From Galaxea fascicularis (lineage: Eukaryota > Cnidaria > Anthozoa > Scleractinia > Euphylliidae), in NCBI GenBank assembly GCA_948470475.1, contig OX419342.1, forward strand, positions 5,957,052 through 6,021,051: 64,000 nucleotides of DNA. Direction: 5' to 3'. The position numbers and the translations under genes were made by a program. Positions 45,901 to 57,318 of this stretch are shown in pieces (within the stretch, counting starts at the first letter, position 1; every line of letters begins with the position of its first letter). The notes beneath the pieces were generated by a model, which did no database searches, was not told the DNA's origin, and was given only the letters and a program-made list of their open reading frames with translations.

Positions 45901-46289
45901 CCTGTACGGTGGTCAATTTACATTATCAAATCCGGCGATAAAACCAAACTTTTCTGTATCACTCCCCCACCGACGCAGCACCCCAGTTTCTCTGGAAACT
46001 AACCCCTTTATTCTAGCGTAATTCCATAATTCTACGACAAAACATCGAAATGTCAAGCAAGATCGAGGTACTTTGTTTTCGTCTCCATGCTCTCAACAAG
46101 CCCATCCCACAGAGTTATTGTTGTAGTCTGTTAGCCTCTTCGGTAAAATACTTGAGATAGGTGGAGCTGGTTTAGCTGAAAATGGAAAGCAATGAAAATG
46201 TAAATGAAAGACTTGTGGGTTGTGGCTTGGAGTGACAACATGTCCATGGCTGCTAATACTCGGGCGCAAACTTTATTTGGTAGATTTAA

Positions 46290-46389
46290 GGAGTAATGCC
46301 CGCCACCACTTATGACGCCGAGTGCTGGAATCGAACCCGGGACACATCGGTGGAAGGCGAGCACTCTCACCACTGCGCCAACTCTGCTC
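46290..46389 (-). repeat. tRNA-like head of SINE family B
   Basis: On the minus strand from 46389: GAGCAGAGTTGGCGCAGTGG (A-box region), GCTCGCCTTCCACC, then CGGGTTCGATTCC (B box). It is clearly the same head as 8923-9125, without that body or tail. The anticodon arm does not fold like a working tRNA. Confidence 0.65.
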
Positions 46390-47146
46390 GCCGGGAAACA
46401 GAGGGAGTTCAAACGACTGACCAATCCTAGAATAACGACTGCGACTGCGACTCCGTGAAATCTGACTTACACGACTGCAGCCGACAGACAGACGATTCAT
46501 CGAAAGCGCCGATTTGCGAAGCAACTGGACTGCTTACAGTCCGTCTTTTCTCTCAAAATCCGTCGAACGCGCAAGTTCGAATAACAACGCCGTTTATAAA
46601 GAGATTGGAGCGAGTCGCCGCCCGTCGTCTCGTGCCAAAATTTTCCCTTTTATCTCAAGAGAGAAATTCTAGAAAGAAACCAACTGCAAGTAGTCTACGA
46701 AGCAACAAACTGCACAAACGTGGAGTTTGTCGCGTCCACCGTTTCCTTCTGGCCCAAATCGCTCTGCGTCTCCACGCGGAGCAGCTTCAAACACCAGGGC
46801 CAAAAGCGTTAGCAGAATAAAACAAAAGGTCTATTTTTAATAATATAATAAGCCGCATTATGCATGCATTTTGATTGGTTCTCACTTATGATTTATGAGA
46901 GGACCGATGTACAGATGACGTCATCACTTTAAACTTTTTCCCGCTTTGAAGATTTCGACGGAATTTTACCAGATTAGGTGAACAAAGACGTATAAGAAAG
47001 TCTTGCCGAGGCTGTGGAAAAGTTCCAAAAGCAAGAAGAAGAGAAAAGGCACGTTTCTTTGTAGAAAATGACTTAAACTCGAGAAGTCTCGGTCGAGTGC
47101 CACCAAACGAAACACAAAATCTTTCTTTATTATATAAAACAAATAG
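46390..47146. other. Anonymous stretch with one long open frame
   Basis: A 121-codon frame (46455-46820, +) is rich in basic residues and ends in VHRFLLAQIALRLHAEQL. It has no ATG, and its stop overlaps an AATAAA (46815-46820). It is CpG-richer than its surroundings. No family was recognised; chance or an exon are both possible. Nothing else is seen to 47146. Confidence 0.3.
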
Positions 47147-47262
47147 ATTCCATGTTGCCGTGCGTCTGTTCAGTAATAGATCACAGAGGACTTCAAAATG
47201 TGGTAAGAATAACACATTTTGACGTCATCTGTGATCTGAACAGACGCACGGCAACATGGAAT
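47147..47262. repeat. Near-perfect hairpin, about 50-bp arms
   Basis: ATTCCATGTTGCCGTGCGTC and TGTTCAG on the left are exactly inverted on the right (CTGAACA and GACGCACGGCAACATGGAAT). The arms continue with small mismatches through GATCACAGA and AAAATGTG. The loop is about 10 nt. Confidence 0.8.
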
Positions 47263-47284
47263 GTACTTGTTAAATTCTCCCTAC

Positions 47285-47385
47285 AAGGGAAAGAAACAGA
47301 GAATGAAATGAAAAGAAAGGGAGAAAGAGAGAAGGAAAGAAGGAGGAAGGGAGAGAGAAAGAGAGAGAAAAAGAAAGATAGAAAA
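47285..47385 (+). repeat. 100-nt polypurine tract
   Basis: Almost uninterrupted A/G (GAAAG, GGAAGG, GAGAGA motifs) with only a handful of pyrimidines. It is compatible with triplex (H-DNA) formation and lies just after the hairpin. Confidence 0.75.
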
Positions 47386-47981
47386 CTAGAAAACCGCCCT
47401 AACGCCCCCTCTCACCGAAAAAAAGGCGGATTGTTAGTGTGAAGTTTGTAGCCAGTTTGCGAGCGGAAGAAGTTTTATATTTCAAGAACAATACTTAGTT
47501 TTGTAAGCCTATTTATAAGATAACAACATGTCTGCTTTGTCTCGGCGGGTTGTCTAAAAGCGTCAGGGGTCCACAAAATGTTTATAAAACAATCACAATT
47601 ACAATAAACTAATCATTAATCTGCGGTATTCTGAGGACTTTGTCACGCTTGGTGCCCTATTCAATTAAATCTGTTTTTTTAATGTCGTCGTCGCGTTCCA
47701 TTAAAATTTAAACTTGTTTTTCGCTATACAACATCTACATAAATTAACTTTTCCATTGTTATAAACATCATCTCGACTTACTCAAGCAATAGACACCGTT
47801 TCTAGATGATAACATTAGAATTCTAATACAATGTTCTAACAAATCTTAAGTGACCTTAGGCGCAAAATGCGCGATACAACTCGACCTTCCTTGGTCTTTG
47901 TTCTGTCCAAGAATGTTTAGAAACCAATGAAGCGAGATATACGCTGAAAAATTTTAAGTTTGACTCGGCACAATTGTTAAC
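47386..47981. other. 3' flank of the DUF1444-like gene
   Basis: AT-rich, no recognisable gene or repeat. Confidence 0.5.
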
Positions 47982-48851
47982 TTATTTTTTTCTTTTGATG
48001 GGTTGAACCCTCAGTTTTAGTCCAGCTACTTCTTCAAGCGTTGAAGGAACAGGAAATTCACCGGCGAATGATTTCGGCAAATATTTTGCCATCACCATTC
48101 TTGACTTGTTTAATCTAAGGCTTGTATTCAAGTGGTGAGGATCCGATGAATAGCGAAGCGACATTTCACCAACGATGCAAAGCCGGGTTTCCATTTTTGA
48201 TCCCACAACCATACATAGATCACTCGACGGTATAACCACGACTGGGTCTCCATTTTCCACGTCCAAACGCTCGATAAAACGGGGCAGCAAAACAACAGAT
48301 GCAGAAACCGAGCGCAAACTGGTGTTAATGTAGTAAATGCCAGTCTTGCTTTGCACCCATAAACTTTCTCCCAAATCGTCGAATTTCCTCTCCAGATTTC
48401 TAACAGCCACCTCCTGAAGCACGCTTTCCGAGGTCCCCCATGCCTCCAGATGGCTGGTCAAGATATAGCTCAGTGAATCAGGCTGTTCTCCGACAATCGC
48501 CAGAGTGTATCCGATGCCAGACCCAGAAACATTCTTGAGAGGTGCATACAAGACTCCCGCTTTGCCATTTGGGTCTATTTTCGTCAGCAGATCCTTGGTA
48601 ACGTCTACCCAAGACCTCGCTTTGAGCACAGGAAAAATTTTGGCACGGACATCAGCGAAATCTTCGATCGCCTCCCGATTCACGTTAAGGGTGCTTGATT
48701 TCTGCGTTGGTTTCCCTCCTGTAGCTCCCTCAGTATCTCCATTTGTGATGTCGGATTTCTTTACTGTGAAAGTGAACTTCTCTTCTGAGGTGCCAGATTT
48801 CACTACTCTGGTGTCTTGCGAGGAAGACACTTTCGTTGTAAATCTCATCAT
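47982..48851 (-). CDS. DUF1444/UPF0354-like protein, intronless
   Basis: 289 residues from the first ATG (MMRFTTKV); the upstream in-frame codons begin with TTG. The pattern resembles the mainly bacterial DUF1444 family (YtpQ of Bacillus): an opening helix with FPVLKARSW, GVLYAPLKNV, GYTLAIVGEQPDSLSYI, a helix with VLQEVAVRNLERKF, IYYINTSLRSVSASVVLLP, then NGDPVVVIPSSDLCMVVG and a lysine-rich tail. The biochemical role of that family is unknown. No signal peptide or membrane span. The lack of introns among intron-rich neighbours fits horizontal acquisition or retroposition. Codons 1-129 lie in the duplicated block. Assignment is from remembered motif spacing, not a search. Confidence 0.65.
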   Translation of the reverse strand: MMRFTTKVSSSQDTRVVKSGTSEEKFTFTVKKSDITNGDTEGATGGKPTQKSSTLNVNREAIEDFADVRAKIFPVLKARSWVDVTKDLLTKIDPNGKAGVLYAPLKNVSGSGIGYTLAIVGEQPDSLSYILTSHLEAWGTSESVLQEVAVRNLERKFDDLGESLWVQSKTGIYYINTSLRSVSASVVLLPRFIERLDVENGDPVVVIPSSDLCMVVGSKMETRLCIVGEMSLRYSSDPHHLNTSLRLNKSRMVMAKYLPKSFAGEFPVPSTLEEVAGLKLRVQPIKRKK

Positions 48852-51298
48852 TGACTTGTTAACCAAACGCGCGCCCTAGAAAAATCGACACCCGTCTATT
48901 GTAAACCTCGAGGGAAAAACAACAAAACCTTGTCATAAATACAATGTATAAATACGTGATAAGGCCGGATATAAATAAGCCGTGACTGTAATTCAATGAT
49001 CCTTTTATCTAAGACAATACACGCAAAAGTCGATTGGCTTTGAATGGCCTTTTGTGGAATGCATCTTCGGACCTCGCCTTTTAAGTCATAAATACCCCAA
49101 ATAGCTAACTTGTAATAAATCACATAGTCCATATTCCAGTCAACTTGTTAATCATTGTCAATTAGGCTAATCCGCCCGGATAAAAAGTCACTTCTCGTTC
49201 CTGACTTCGTCCCTGGTCCCCCTTGCGGATTATTGAGATTTCAATTTCAAAATCGTACGCGCAACTGAAAATACTGTGCGTTAAATCTTGCCCTAAACCC
49301 AGCAAATGAAAATTACTGAACCAATGACCCATAAATGACAGAGTTTGTCATTAATTAATTTTAATGACTTTTAATGGTTCATGTGATAGTGCCCTGCGTA
49401 ACAAAAAGATTGATGTTTTTGGATTTTACCGTTTTCTAAAACCCCAGGTATCATCCTAGAAAAATAACCCAAACTAAATTTTTCCAGGTTTGCTCTCTGT
49501 TGCTATCCTAGGTGCCGGAGATGTTTTTTTTCGTTTGGAGGAAGGATGTTAGACTACAGTCGAAAACTTCTTTTTCTGCCCCACAAGATAACAATGAATA
49601 TATGACAGTATCAGTATATGACAGTATATGGAAAACACCATAAATAAACAATGGTATTATGTCTCCGCAAGAACTCATGCATTTATCTGATCGTACTGAA
49701 AACGTCCTGCAATAAAACACACTCGCATAGACAAAGCATGGGAAATTGAAGCAAAAGGGTCGAGTTTGTTTACAAAGAAATCAGTAGAGAAAGCGTCACA
49801 CTAACCTTTGCTGACTGCATTAAAAAATAAGATCGTCTGGATAAAAAAAAAATTGTGCCAAAAATGTAAAATCAAAGCAGTGGACTCTTTTGTCGGCTTG
49901 TATTACTTTAGCATGGCGCTTAGCTGGTCGTTCGAGATTTCCTCTTCAGACACATGGGCTCTTGCAACGGAACCTCTCTTTAACCTTTTACACCCCAATA
50001 GGTCACCATCTAACTTCTCCGCTTTACCGTATCACTATTCAGTCGTCAATAAAAAGGGTATAGGCATACAGAAATTGATCACCGCGGTTCAGTTGAATTC
50101 GCTCGACATGTAACACACGAAATAAGCTACAACAGTAAAGAGAATATACCTGTTCATATTGGGTTTTAAAAGGTTAGTATTCAGATACAATAACCTAAGT
50201 AGCCTTGGCCGTAAGCAAAACAAATGGCCGGAAAACGTTAGCTTATCGTTCCGCTTTCGATTTGATCTTTTCCGGCTTTGTGCACATCTTCTCAATTTCC
50301 AAGCCAAGACACTTTGGATTTTTGTCAAAAAATAATGCAAACAGCTCATCACGTTTTCGAGTTGAACAGGGTATAAATCCAAAACGACGGGCTAAGAGAG
50401 CGGAGAAGAGTACTTTCTTTTCCGATAAATGGACAGATTTTTTAGTAATATAATTTGTTACCTGAATTGTATACTCATTTTCCCACCTGCACATGTTAGA
50501 CTACGCAAAACCACCAAACCGTTATTTTATTCTACAGATTCTTAATAGTTGATAAGAACCCTCAATCTTTAAGTCGCACTTTTAGACACATTTAAAAGTC
50601 TCCAGTGATCTCAACTTTGAAAACAGTTTTGATGGTAATTAGTACTCCATTGAGGCGACAGTTGACTCAGCCGGGAGAGAAAAGTACTCTTGAGAGCAAA
50701 GTCGCTTAGGCCTGGTTTGGCAATAGATCGACGGTGTGGATCATGTGTTTGGCTAAGAGTAAACTTGCACTCAGTTTTTTTCGTACTCCTTGAGATCTTT
50801 ACAAATCCTCATCGTTTACTGAAATAAAAATTGATTATTTTTCCTCTAAGAAGAGAATTTTGTAATAACCTTTTATTGCAACCTCAGAAAAACATCAATT
50901 CCGATCGCCATAAAATTTCGATCAATTTGTTATTCAAGGATTCTTCCCGTAGACTCTAAAATTTCTGACTGAGATATCGTCCAAAATTTCTTGCTTAAAA
51001 GCGTGATTGAAAAATGGACCCTTGACCCCCAAAACGCTAGCTTCTTTAAGCTTTTACGAAAAAATAATTTTAAAATCGCTTTACGTTTTAAAGGAATATT
51101 ACTTTACGGAAGTAACAAACGCGTGCAACAACTCATAACTATTAAACCATAATTATCTCTAATAATCAGTTTATTTGTGGAAATTCGACGATACGACGAA
51201 AATTTTGTGAATGCTTTTAAAAGTCAGAACAACGCAAGGAAAGTATGTGTAACTTGAACTCAACTTGGCAAAAATCTATAGTTGGCAACGAAGTCCAG
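48465..51298. repeat. Copy 1 of a 2,834-bp direct tandem duplication
   Basis: Same sequence as 51300-54133, offset by exactly 2,835 bp. Every stretch and every open frame compared is identical. It contains the 5' part of the DUF1444-like gene and about 2.4 kb of upstream non-coding DNA. Copies are separated by a single extra A at 51299. Confidence 0.95.
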
Positions 51299-51686
51299 AA
51301 TAGCTCAGTGAATCAGGCTGTTCTCCGACAATCGCCAGAGTGTATCCGATGCCAGACCCAGAAACATTCTTGAGAGGTGCATACAAGACTCCCGCTTTGC
51401 CATTTGGGTCTATTTTCGTCAGCAGATCCTTGGTAACGTCTACCCAAGACCTCGCTTTGAGCACAGGAAAAATTTTGGCACGGACATCAGCGAAATCTTC
51501 GATCGCCTCCCGATTCACGTTAAGGGTGCTTGATTTCTGCGTTGGTTTCCCTCCTGTAGCTCCCTCAGTATCTCCATTTGTGATGTCGGATTTCTTTACT
51601 GTGAAAGTGAACTTCTCTTCTGAGGTGCCAGATTTCACTACTCTGGTGTCTTGCGAGGAAGACACTTTCGTTGTAAATCTCATCAT
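51276..51686 (-). pseudogene. 3'-truncated copy of the DUF1444-like gene
   Basis: Starts with the same ATG and 129 codons as the full gene, then runs across the duplication junction into unrelated sequence. The junction adds the tail SGLRCQL before a stop, for 136 residues. It lacks more than half of the domain. Its upstream region equals that of the intact gene over 2.4 kb, so it may be transcribed. Confidence 0.85.
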
Positions 51687-54133
51687 TGACTTGTTAACCA
51701 AACGCGCGCCCTAGAAAAATCGACACCCGTCTATTGTAAACCTCGAGGGAAAAACAACAAAACCTTGTCATAAATACAATGTATAAATACGTGATAAGGC
51801 CGGATATAAATAAGCCGTGACTGTAATTCAATGATCCTTTTATCTAAGACAATACACGCAAAAGTCGATTGGCTTTGAATGGCCTTTTGTGGAATGCATC
51901 TTCGGACCTCGCCTTTTAAGTCATAAATACCCCAAATAGCTAACTTGTAATAAATCACATAGTCCATATTCCAGTCAACTTGTTAATCATTGTCAATTAG
52001 GCTAATCCGCCCGGATAAAAAGTCACTTCTCGTTCCTGACTTCGTCCCTGGTCCCCCTTGCGGATTATTGAGATTTCAATTTCAAAATCGTACGCGCAAC
52101 TGAAAATACTGTGCGTTAAATCTTGCCCTAAACCCAGCAAATGAAAATTACTGAACCAATGACCCATAAATGACAGAGTTTGTCATTAATTAATTTTAAT
52201 GACTTTTAATGGTTCATGTGATAGTGCCCTGCGTAACAAAAAGATTGATGTTTTTGGATTTTACCGTTTTCTAAAACCCCAGGTATCATCCTAGAAAAAT
52301 AACCCAAACTAAATTTTTCCAGGTTTGCTCTCTGTTGCTATCCTAGGTGCCGGAGATGTTTTTTTTCGTTTGGAGGAAGGATGTTAGACTACAGTCGAAA
52401 ACTTCTTTTTCTGCCCCACAAGATAACAATGAATATATGACAGTATCAGTATATGACAGTATATGGAAAACACCATAAATAAACAATGGTATTATGTCTC
52501 CGCAAGAACTCATGCATTTATCTGATCGTACTGAAAACGTCCTGCAATAAAACACACTCGCATAGACAAAGCATGGGAAATTGAAGCAAAAGGGTCGAGT
52601 TTGTTTACAAAGAAATCAGTAGAGAAAGCGTCACACTAACCTTTGCTGACTGCATTAAAAAATAAGATCGTCTGGATAAAAAAAAAATTGTGCCAAAAAT
52701 GTAAAATCAAAGCAGTGGACTCTTTTGTCGGCTTGTATTACTTTAGCATGGCGCTTAGCTGGTCGTTCGAGATTTCCTCTTCAGACACATGGGCTCTTGC
52801 AACGGAACCTCTCTTTAACCTTTTACACCCCAATAGGTCACCATCTAACTTCTCCGCTTTACCGTATCACTATTCAGTCGTCAATAAAAAGGGTATAGGC
52901 ATACAGAAATTGATCACCGCGGTTCAGTTGAATTCGCTCGACATGTAACACACGAAATAAGCTACAACAGTAAAGAGAATATACCTGTTCATATTGGGTT
53001 TTAAAAGGTTAGTATTCAGATACAATAACCTAAGTAGCCTTGGCCGTAAGCAAAACAAATGGCCGGAAAACGTTAGCTTATCGTTCCGCTTTCGATTTGA
53101 TCTTTTCCGGCTTTGTGCACATCTTCTCAATTTCCAAGCCAAGACACTTTGGATTTTTGTCAAAAAATAATGCAAACAGCTCATCACGTTTTCGAGTTGA
53201 ACAGGGTATAAATCCAAAACGACGGGCTAAGAGAGCGGAGAAGAGTACTTTCTTTTCCGATAAATGGACAGATTTTTTAGTAATATAATTTGTTACCTGA
53301 ATTGTATACTCATTTTCCCACCTGCACATGTTAGACTACGCAAAACCACCAAACCGTTATTTTATTCTACAGATTCTTAATAGTTGATAAGAACCCTCAA
53401 TCTTTAAGTCGCACTTTTAGACACATTTAAAAGTCTCCAGTGATCTCAACTTTGAAAACAGTTTTGATGGTAATTAGTACTCCATTGAGGCGACAGTTGA
53501 CTCAGCCGGGAGAGAAAAGTACTCTTGAGAGCAAAGTCGCTTAGGCCTGGTTTGGCAATAGATCGACGGTGTGGATCATGTGTTTGGCTAAGAGTAAACT
53601 TGCACTCAGTTTTTTTCGTACTCCTTGAGATCTTTACAAATCCTCATCGTTTACTGAAATAAAAATTGATTATTTTTCCTCTAAGAAGAGAATTTTGTAA
53701 TAACCTTTTATTGCAACCTCAGAAAAACATCAATTCCGATCGCCATAAAATTTCGATCAATTTGTTATTCAAGGATTCTTCCCGTAGACTCTAAAATTTC
53801 TGACTGAGATATCGTCCAAAATTTCTTGCTTAAAAGCGTGATTGAAAAATGGACCCTTGACCCCCAAAACGCTAGCTTCTTTAAGCTTTTACGAAAAAAT
53901 AATTTTAAAATCGCTTTACGTTTTAAAGGAATATTACTTTACGGAAGTAACAAACGCGTGCAACAACTCATAACTATTAAACCATAATTATCTCTAATAA
54001 TCAGTTTATTTGTGGAAATTCGACGATACGACGAAAATTTTGTGAATGCTTTTAAAAGTCAGAACAACGCAAGGAAAGTATGTGTAACTTGAACTCAACT
54101 TGGCAAAAATCTATAGTTGGCAACGAAGTCCAG
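51300..54133. repeat. Copy 2 of the 2,834-bp direct tandem duplication
   Basis: After 54133 the copies diverge (GAAGAATAATG versus AATAGCTC). No repeat or long homology is seen at the breakpoints, which fits end-joining or an assembly join rather than unequal exchange between repeats. Non-coding parts of both copies hold no recognised gene. Confidence 0.95.
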
Positions 54134-54425
54134 GAAGAATAATGCATGTGTGCGACGAAAATGACATTACAAGAATCAATGAAATGCATACTTAGTAACC
54201 GCTACTAATTTAATCACAAGGCAAGCGCAGAAATGTTTGTTGCCAATAAATTATTATCATTATTATTATTATTGCCGCACACTTCTTTGCATGAATATTA
54301 CTATTGAAAATTAAACGCTCGCATCACAATCCAACTGACCAATCAGAGAGCAGCTACGAGAACGTGCTTTTTCAAACTTCGATAAACTTTAGTTGGACAA
54401 GCAACGCAGTGCTTTATCCAGAGAA

Positions 54426-56159
54426 ATGCGGAGGAGGGAAGTTTATCTCCTTGAAACAAAGACTTATGGCGGTAAACGTACAGGAGTTTGCAATTTAACC
54501 GTAACTGCGTGGAAGCAAAAGATGTGGAGAAAAAAGGTATGGTTATCTAAAGTCTTCTGTTTGCAGTCTGGGCGAGTGCAAGTTTATATTTCACACGTGA
54601 CAATATTTGCTTCCTGTCGAATGTTCACCAAGAGGGTTGGTTTTCATTTAATTTACGTTTATGATGTCGATGACTTTTTGTTGACAGAGCAGAGTAGTGA
54701 GCTCGGAAGAAGATATTCCCTTCGATAAGAATTCTATAAAGCGATTTGAACAAGTATGGATGTAGTGGTGAACACAATTCCGCGTAATTCAAACCAATTC
54801 TTAGCGCAAATTTGTCCTGAGCTAACAATATTTAAAACAGGTATTAAATTGTACTCCCAAACTTTCAGTTTTCTTTATTATAAACTATTTGCTTCATAGA
54901 AGCTAAAACAGACGAAGAAGTAGAGCGTCTCGCATCTTACTTTAAATTTTGCACGTGCAAACTTAAAATGCAAATCAGGCTGGTGTACAAAATAGCTAGA
55001 AGGAGCGGATCTTTTTTTACGCTTTCCCTGGTGTTTCATTTGATTACGAAGTAGCCTCGCTCGTATTTCCAAAAACAACAGATTACACGGTGAAGCGGAA
55101 TATAAGGATTTATTACGGAGAATAGCTGTTGACAGGGGGTAGCAGTGGCTCATGGGCAAAGCATTATTTAATGGTAAAACAAAAACAACGAGAAGGTTCG
55201 ATTATTCGGCGAAGGTTGAAGGTTTTTTAGCCCATTCAGTGCATCGAAAGTCTGTCGTAATCCAGTGAAACAATAACTAAATGTTCACTTCAAGGAAAAT
55301 TTATTTATTTATTTATTTATTCATTCTTTTAAATTTAAGACACACTTTTTGAGACCCTAAACTGTATTCAAACTCGCCATTTATTGGAACGACAGTTAAA
55401 ATGACAGTGATGCATCAATTGATGTTTGAGGCCTTGCGGAAATCTCTCTGTTCATTCGTTTGAATAACTATATTAACGTCGAATAGGGTTGAGCAATATC
55501 CCCATTCTTTTTCTATAAATACTGAATTTGTAATGGCCATTTGTTACAGTGATGCCGGACTGACAATTTACATTTTTGCTATCACTTCTTTGCTCTTCAG
55601 TCGTGATCACGACTTTGTTTTCCTTCATTTTGACTTCGTTTCACGTTTTTCTTTTCATGTTCAAACAATTTTGTGATCAGTAACAGCCCGAAAAATCTAA
55701 ATGAGATGAAAAACTGATCTTGCAAGTAGAAATCATATGTTTGTCACTAGGTATTGATAACGGCATGACGCACAGGTACACTATATATAATTTTATTTTG
55801 TTATTTTTCTTCAGGTCTCCTTGACTTCATGGCCTCATGTTGACCAGATCTTGGTTAGAATGCCTCTGATAATACAATCAGCACTCCATAATCTCCAGGC
55901 AGCACTACAGCATTCCCAGTCAGCCCCAAGGCATCCTCAGTCAGCCCCACAGCACACCCAATTAGAACCACAGCATCCTCAGCCAGCACCATACTACTCA
56001 CATTATTCCCAAAGATCAGCTTCAGAGTCACAGCGCACCCCACTTCTGTCCAGTCGCTGTATCTGCCCTCCAGTTCCACAGCTTCGCCAGCAAAGCCTGA
56101 TTGAAAGTCTTCAATTTTGGTGGTTAGTCATTTCCTTGTGGGTTGGGAGTGGGGGTTAA
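54426..56159 (+). CDS. Candidate three-exon gene, unknown product
   Basis: Exons 54426-54536, 54688-54753 and 55815-56159, each bounded by consensus splice sites and all in phase 0, giving about 174 residues. Exon 1 is basic (MRRREVYLLETKTYGG, KQKMWRKK). Exon 2 is acidic (SSEEDIPFDKNSIKRFEQ). Exon 3 contains imperfect heptad-like repeats of the type QSAPRHP / QSAPQHT / QLEPQHP. A donor near 56122 (GGTG|GTTAGT) allows a longer transcript. I do not recognise any domain. The phase agreement across three exons is the main support; no transcript data. Confidence 0.35.
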
Positions 56160-57246
56160 ATAGAGCTCTGGATGAACCTTACAAAGCACACTATGCACAC
56201 ACGTTCGGCTTGAAGTCCGTTGACTTCTCCTTCGGCTTAATGTAACTGTAGTTAGATTAGCTAGCGGGTCCCACAGGTTGGTTGGCTCCTCCCCTTAGGC
56301 TCCTTAATTAATGGGTTCCTTTGCAGGTTATTCGGCCATCGGCTAAGCTTGTTTAAATTTTTCATCGATTTTCGGCTTCGGTTCGGCCCTTCTTTGACGC
56401 ATTTCGTTGCCGTTCTTGCCTTTTCGTGATCGTCGTCGTCGGTGACGCTGGAATCACCCGCTTAGTTGCGCAAAAAACCAATTGATATACCACACTTCAC
56501 TTAGCAGTGTGCGCGCTGTAATTAAGTGAAGCTTTCTTCCGTAAGGTTCAACCAGATGGTTAATTCAAAGATAAGTCTTAGCAAGCTAGAGACTACAGGT
56601 CATTCAACCGAGGTAAGGAGACCTTATTTGGCAACTCCTCACAGGTTTAATGATCTCTCTAGCTACAAGCAGATAGTTACTCAGGCTCGCAAATTTGGTT
56701 GGCAGTTACCTCTGGATTTCACTCGAGTTTCTTTCGACCGCTTCCTTTATTTCGCTGTGTTATTCAAGATCCAATTACGACCTGTTCGTACAAATTTCCC
56801 CACGCTTGGCGCCAGCCACATGCTCTGATTGGCTTTGAATGCTGATTGGCTCATCGGGCTTTTGCGTCCGATAATTGTTCTACGAGGTCCCTCTGATGCA
56901 CGGAAATAGTTCGAGAGCTTGAAGAGGTCACAGCCTACCATCAAACTTGCGAGTGCAGTTCAGTGGCAGGAAAATCTTGACTCGTTAGTTAGCTGGGGCA
57001 CAATGGGACAACGCACACACGTTAGTTTAGATCGTTTACAAATCGTAAGCGTACGTAGCCTTCGAGACCAATCTACGACGCAGAATCATTGGACAAGCCT
57101 GGAACCGGACCACGTACAGCTAAATAGCCAGTTGAAAACACTCCAATAGCCTTAGGATTCGAAAGTGGCAGGCATCTGGGGGGATTTTTTCGCTATGGCA
57201 GCGTTAACACTGAGATGCGCTCGAGTTGATTCAATAAGGTCAACTC

Positions 57247-57318
57247 GTCTCCTTGGCAACGGTAACTTGGGTTGGCGTGCGTAGCACGACAACCCAATAA
57301 ATTGCCACGGAGACTAGT
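57247..57318. repeat. Short imperfect hairpin
   Basis: GTCTCCTTGGCAACGGTAAC with TTGGGTTG is inverted as CAACCCAATAAATTGCCACG with GAGAC, around a loop of about 20 nt that itself holds GCGTGC/GCACG. Confidence 0.55.

Larger units (their letters stand above)
45519..45955. mobile_element. Foldback element with a hammerhead ribozyme in each arm
   Basis: The left arm (TTTGGTTTTATC, TAATGTAAATT, GGGATTCTAA, GAATCGAGGAATTATGGG, GATAGAGCTGCG) is inverted in the right arm (GTAGCTCCATC, CCCATAATTCCTCGATTC, TTTAGAATCCC, AATTTACATTATC, GATAAAACCAAA). The arms are about 150 bp around a short core. Each carries a hammerhead-like motif, facing outward. The right half and core, plus flank to about 46005, match the single copy at 6475-6770. 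The inverted repeats fit long-repeat remnants of Penelope-like elements. No reverse transcriptase is present. Confidence 0.65.

Noticed and set aside
46290..46389. Possible functional tRNA on the minus strand
   Set aside because: A and B boxes are good but acceptor and anticodon stems do not pair, and the same head occurs in a SINE at 8923-9125.
46455..46820. 121-codon open frame as a gene
   Set aside because: No ATG, no recognisable domain, no splice-supported continuation. Listed only as anonymous sequence.
49508..50494. Several short frames that occur twice at 2,835-bp spacing and so look conserved
   Set aside because: They recur only because the whole block is duplicated without divergence; duplication gives no evidence of coding constraint.
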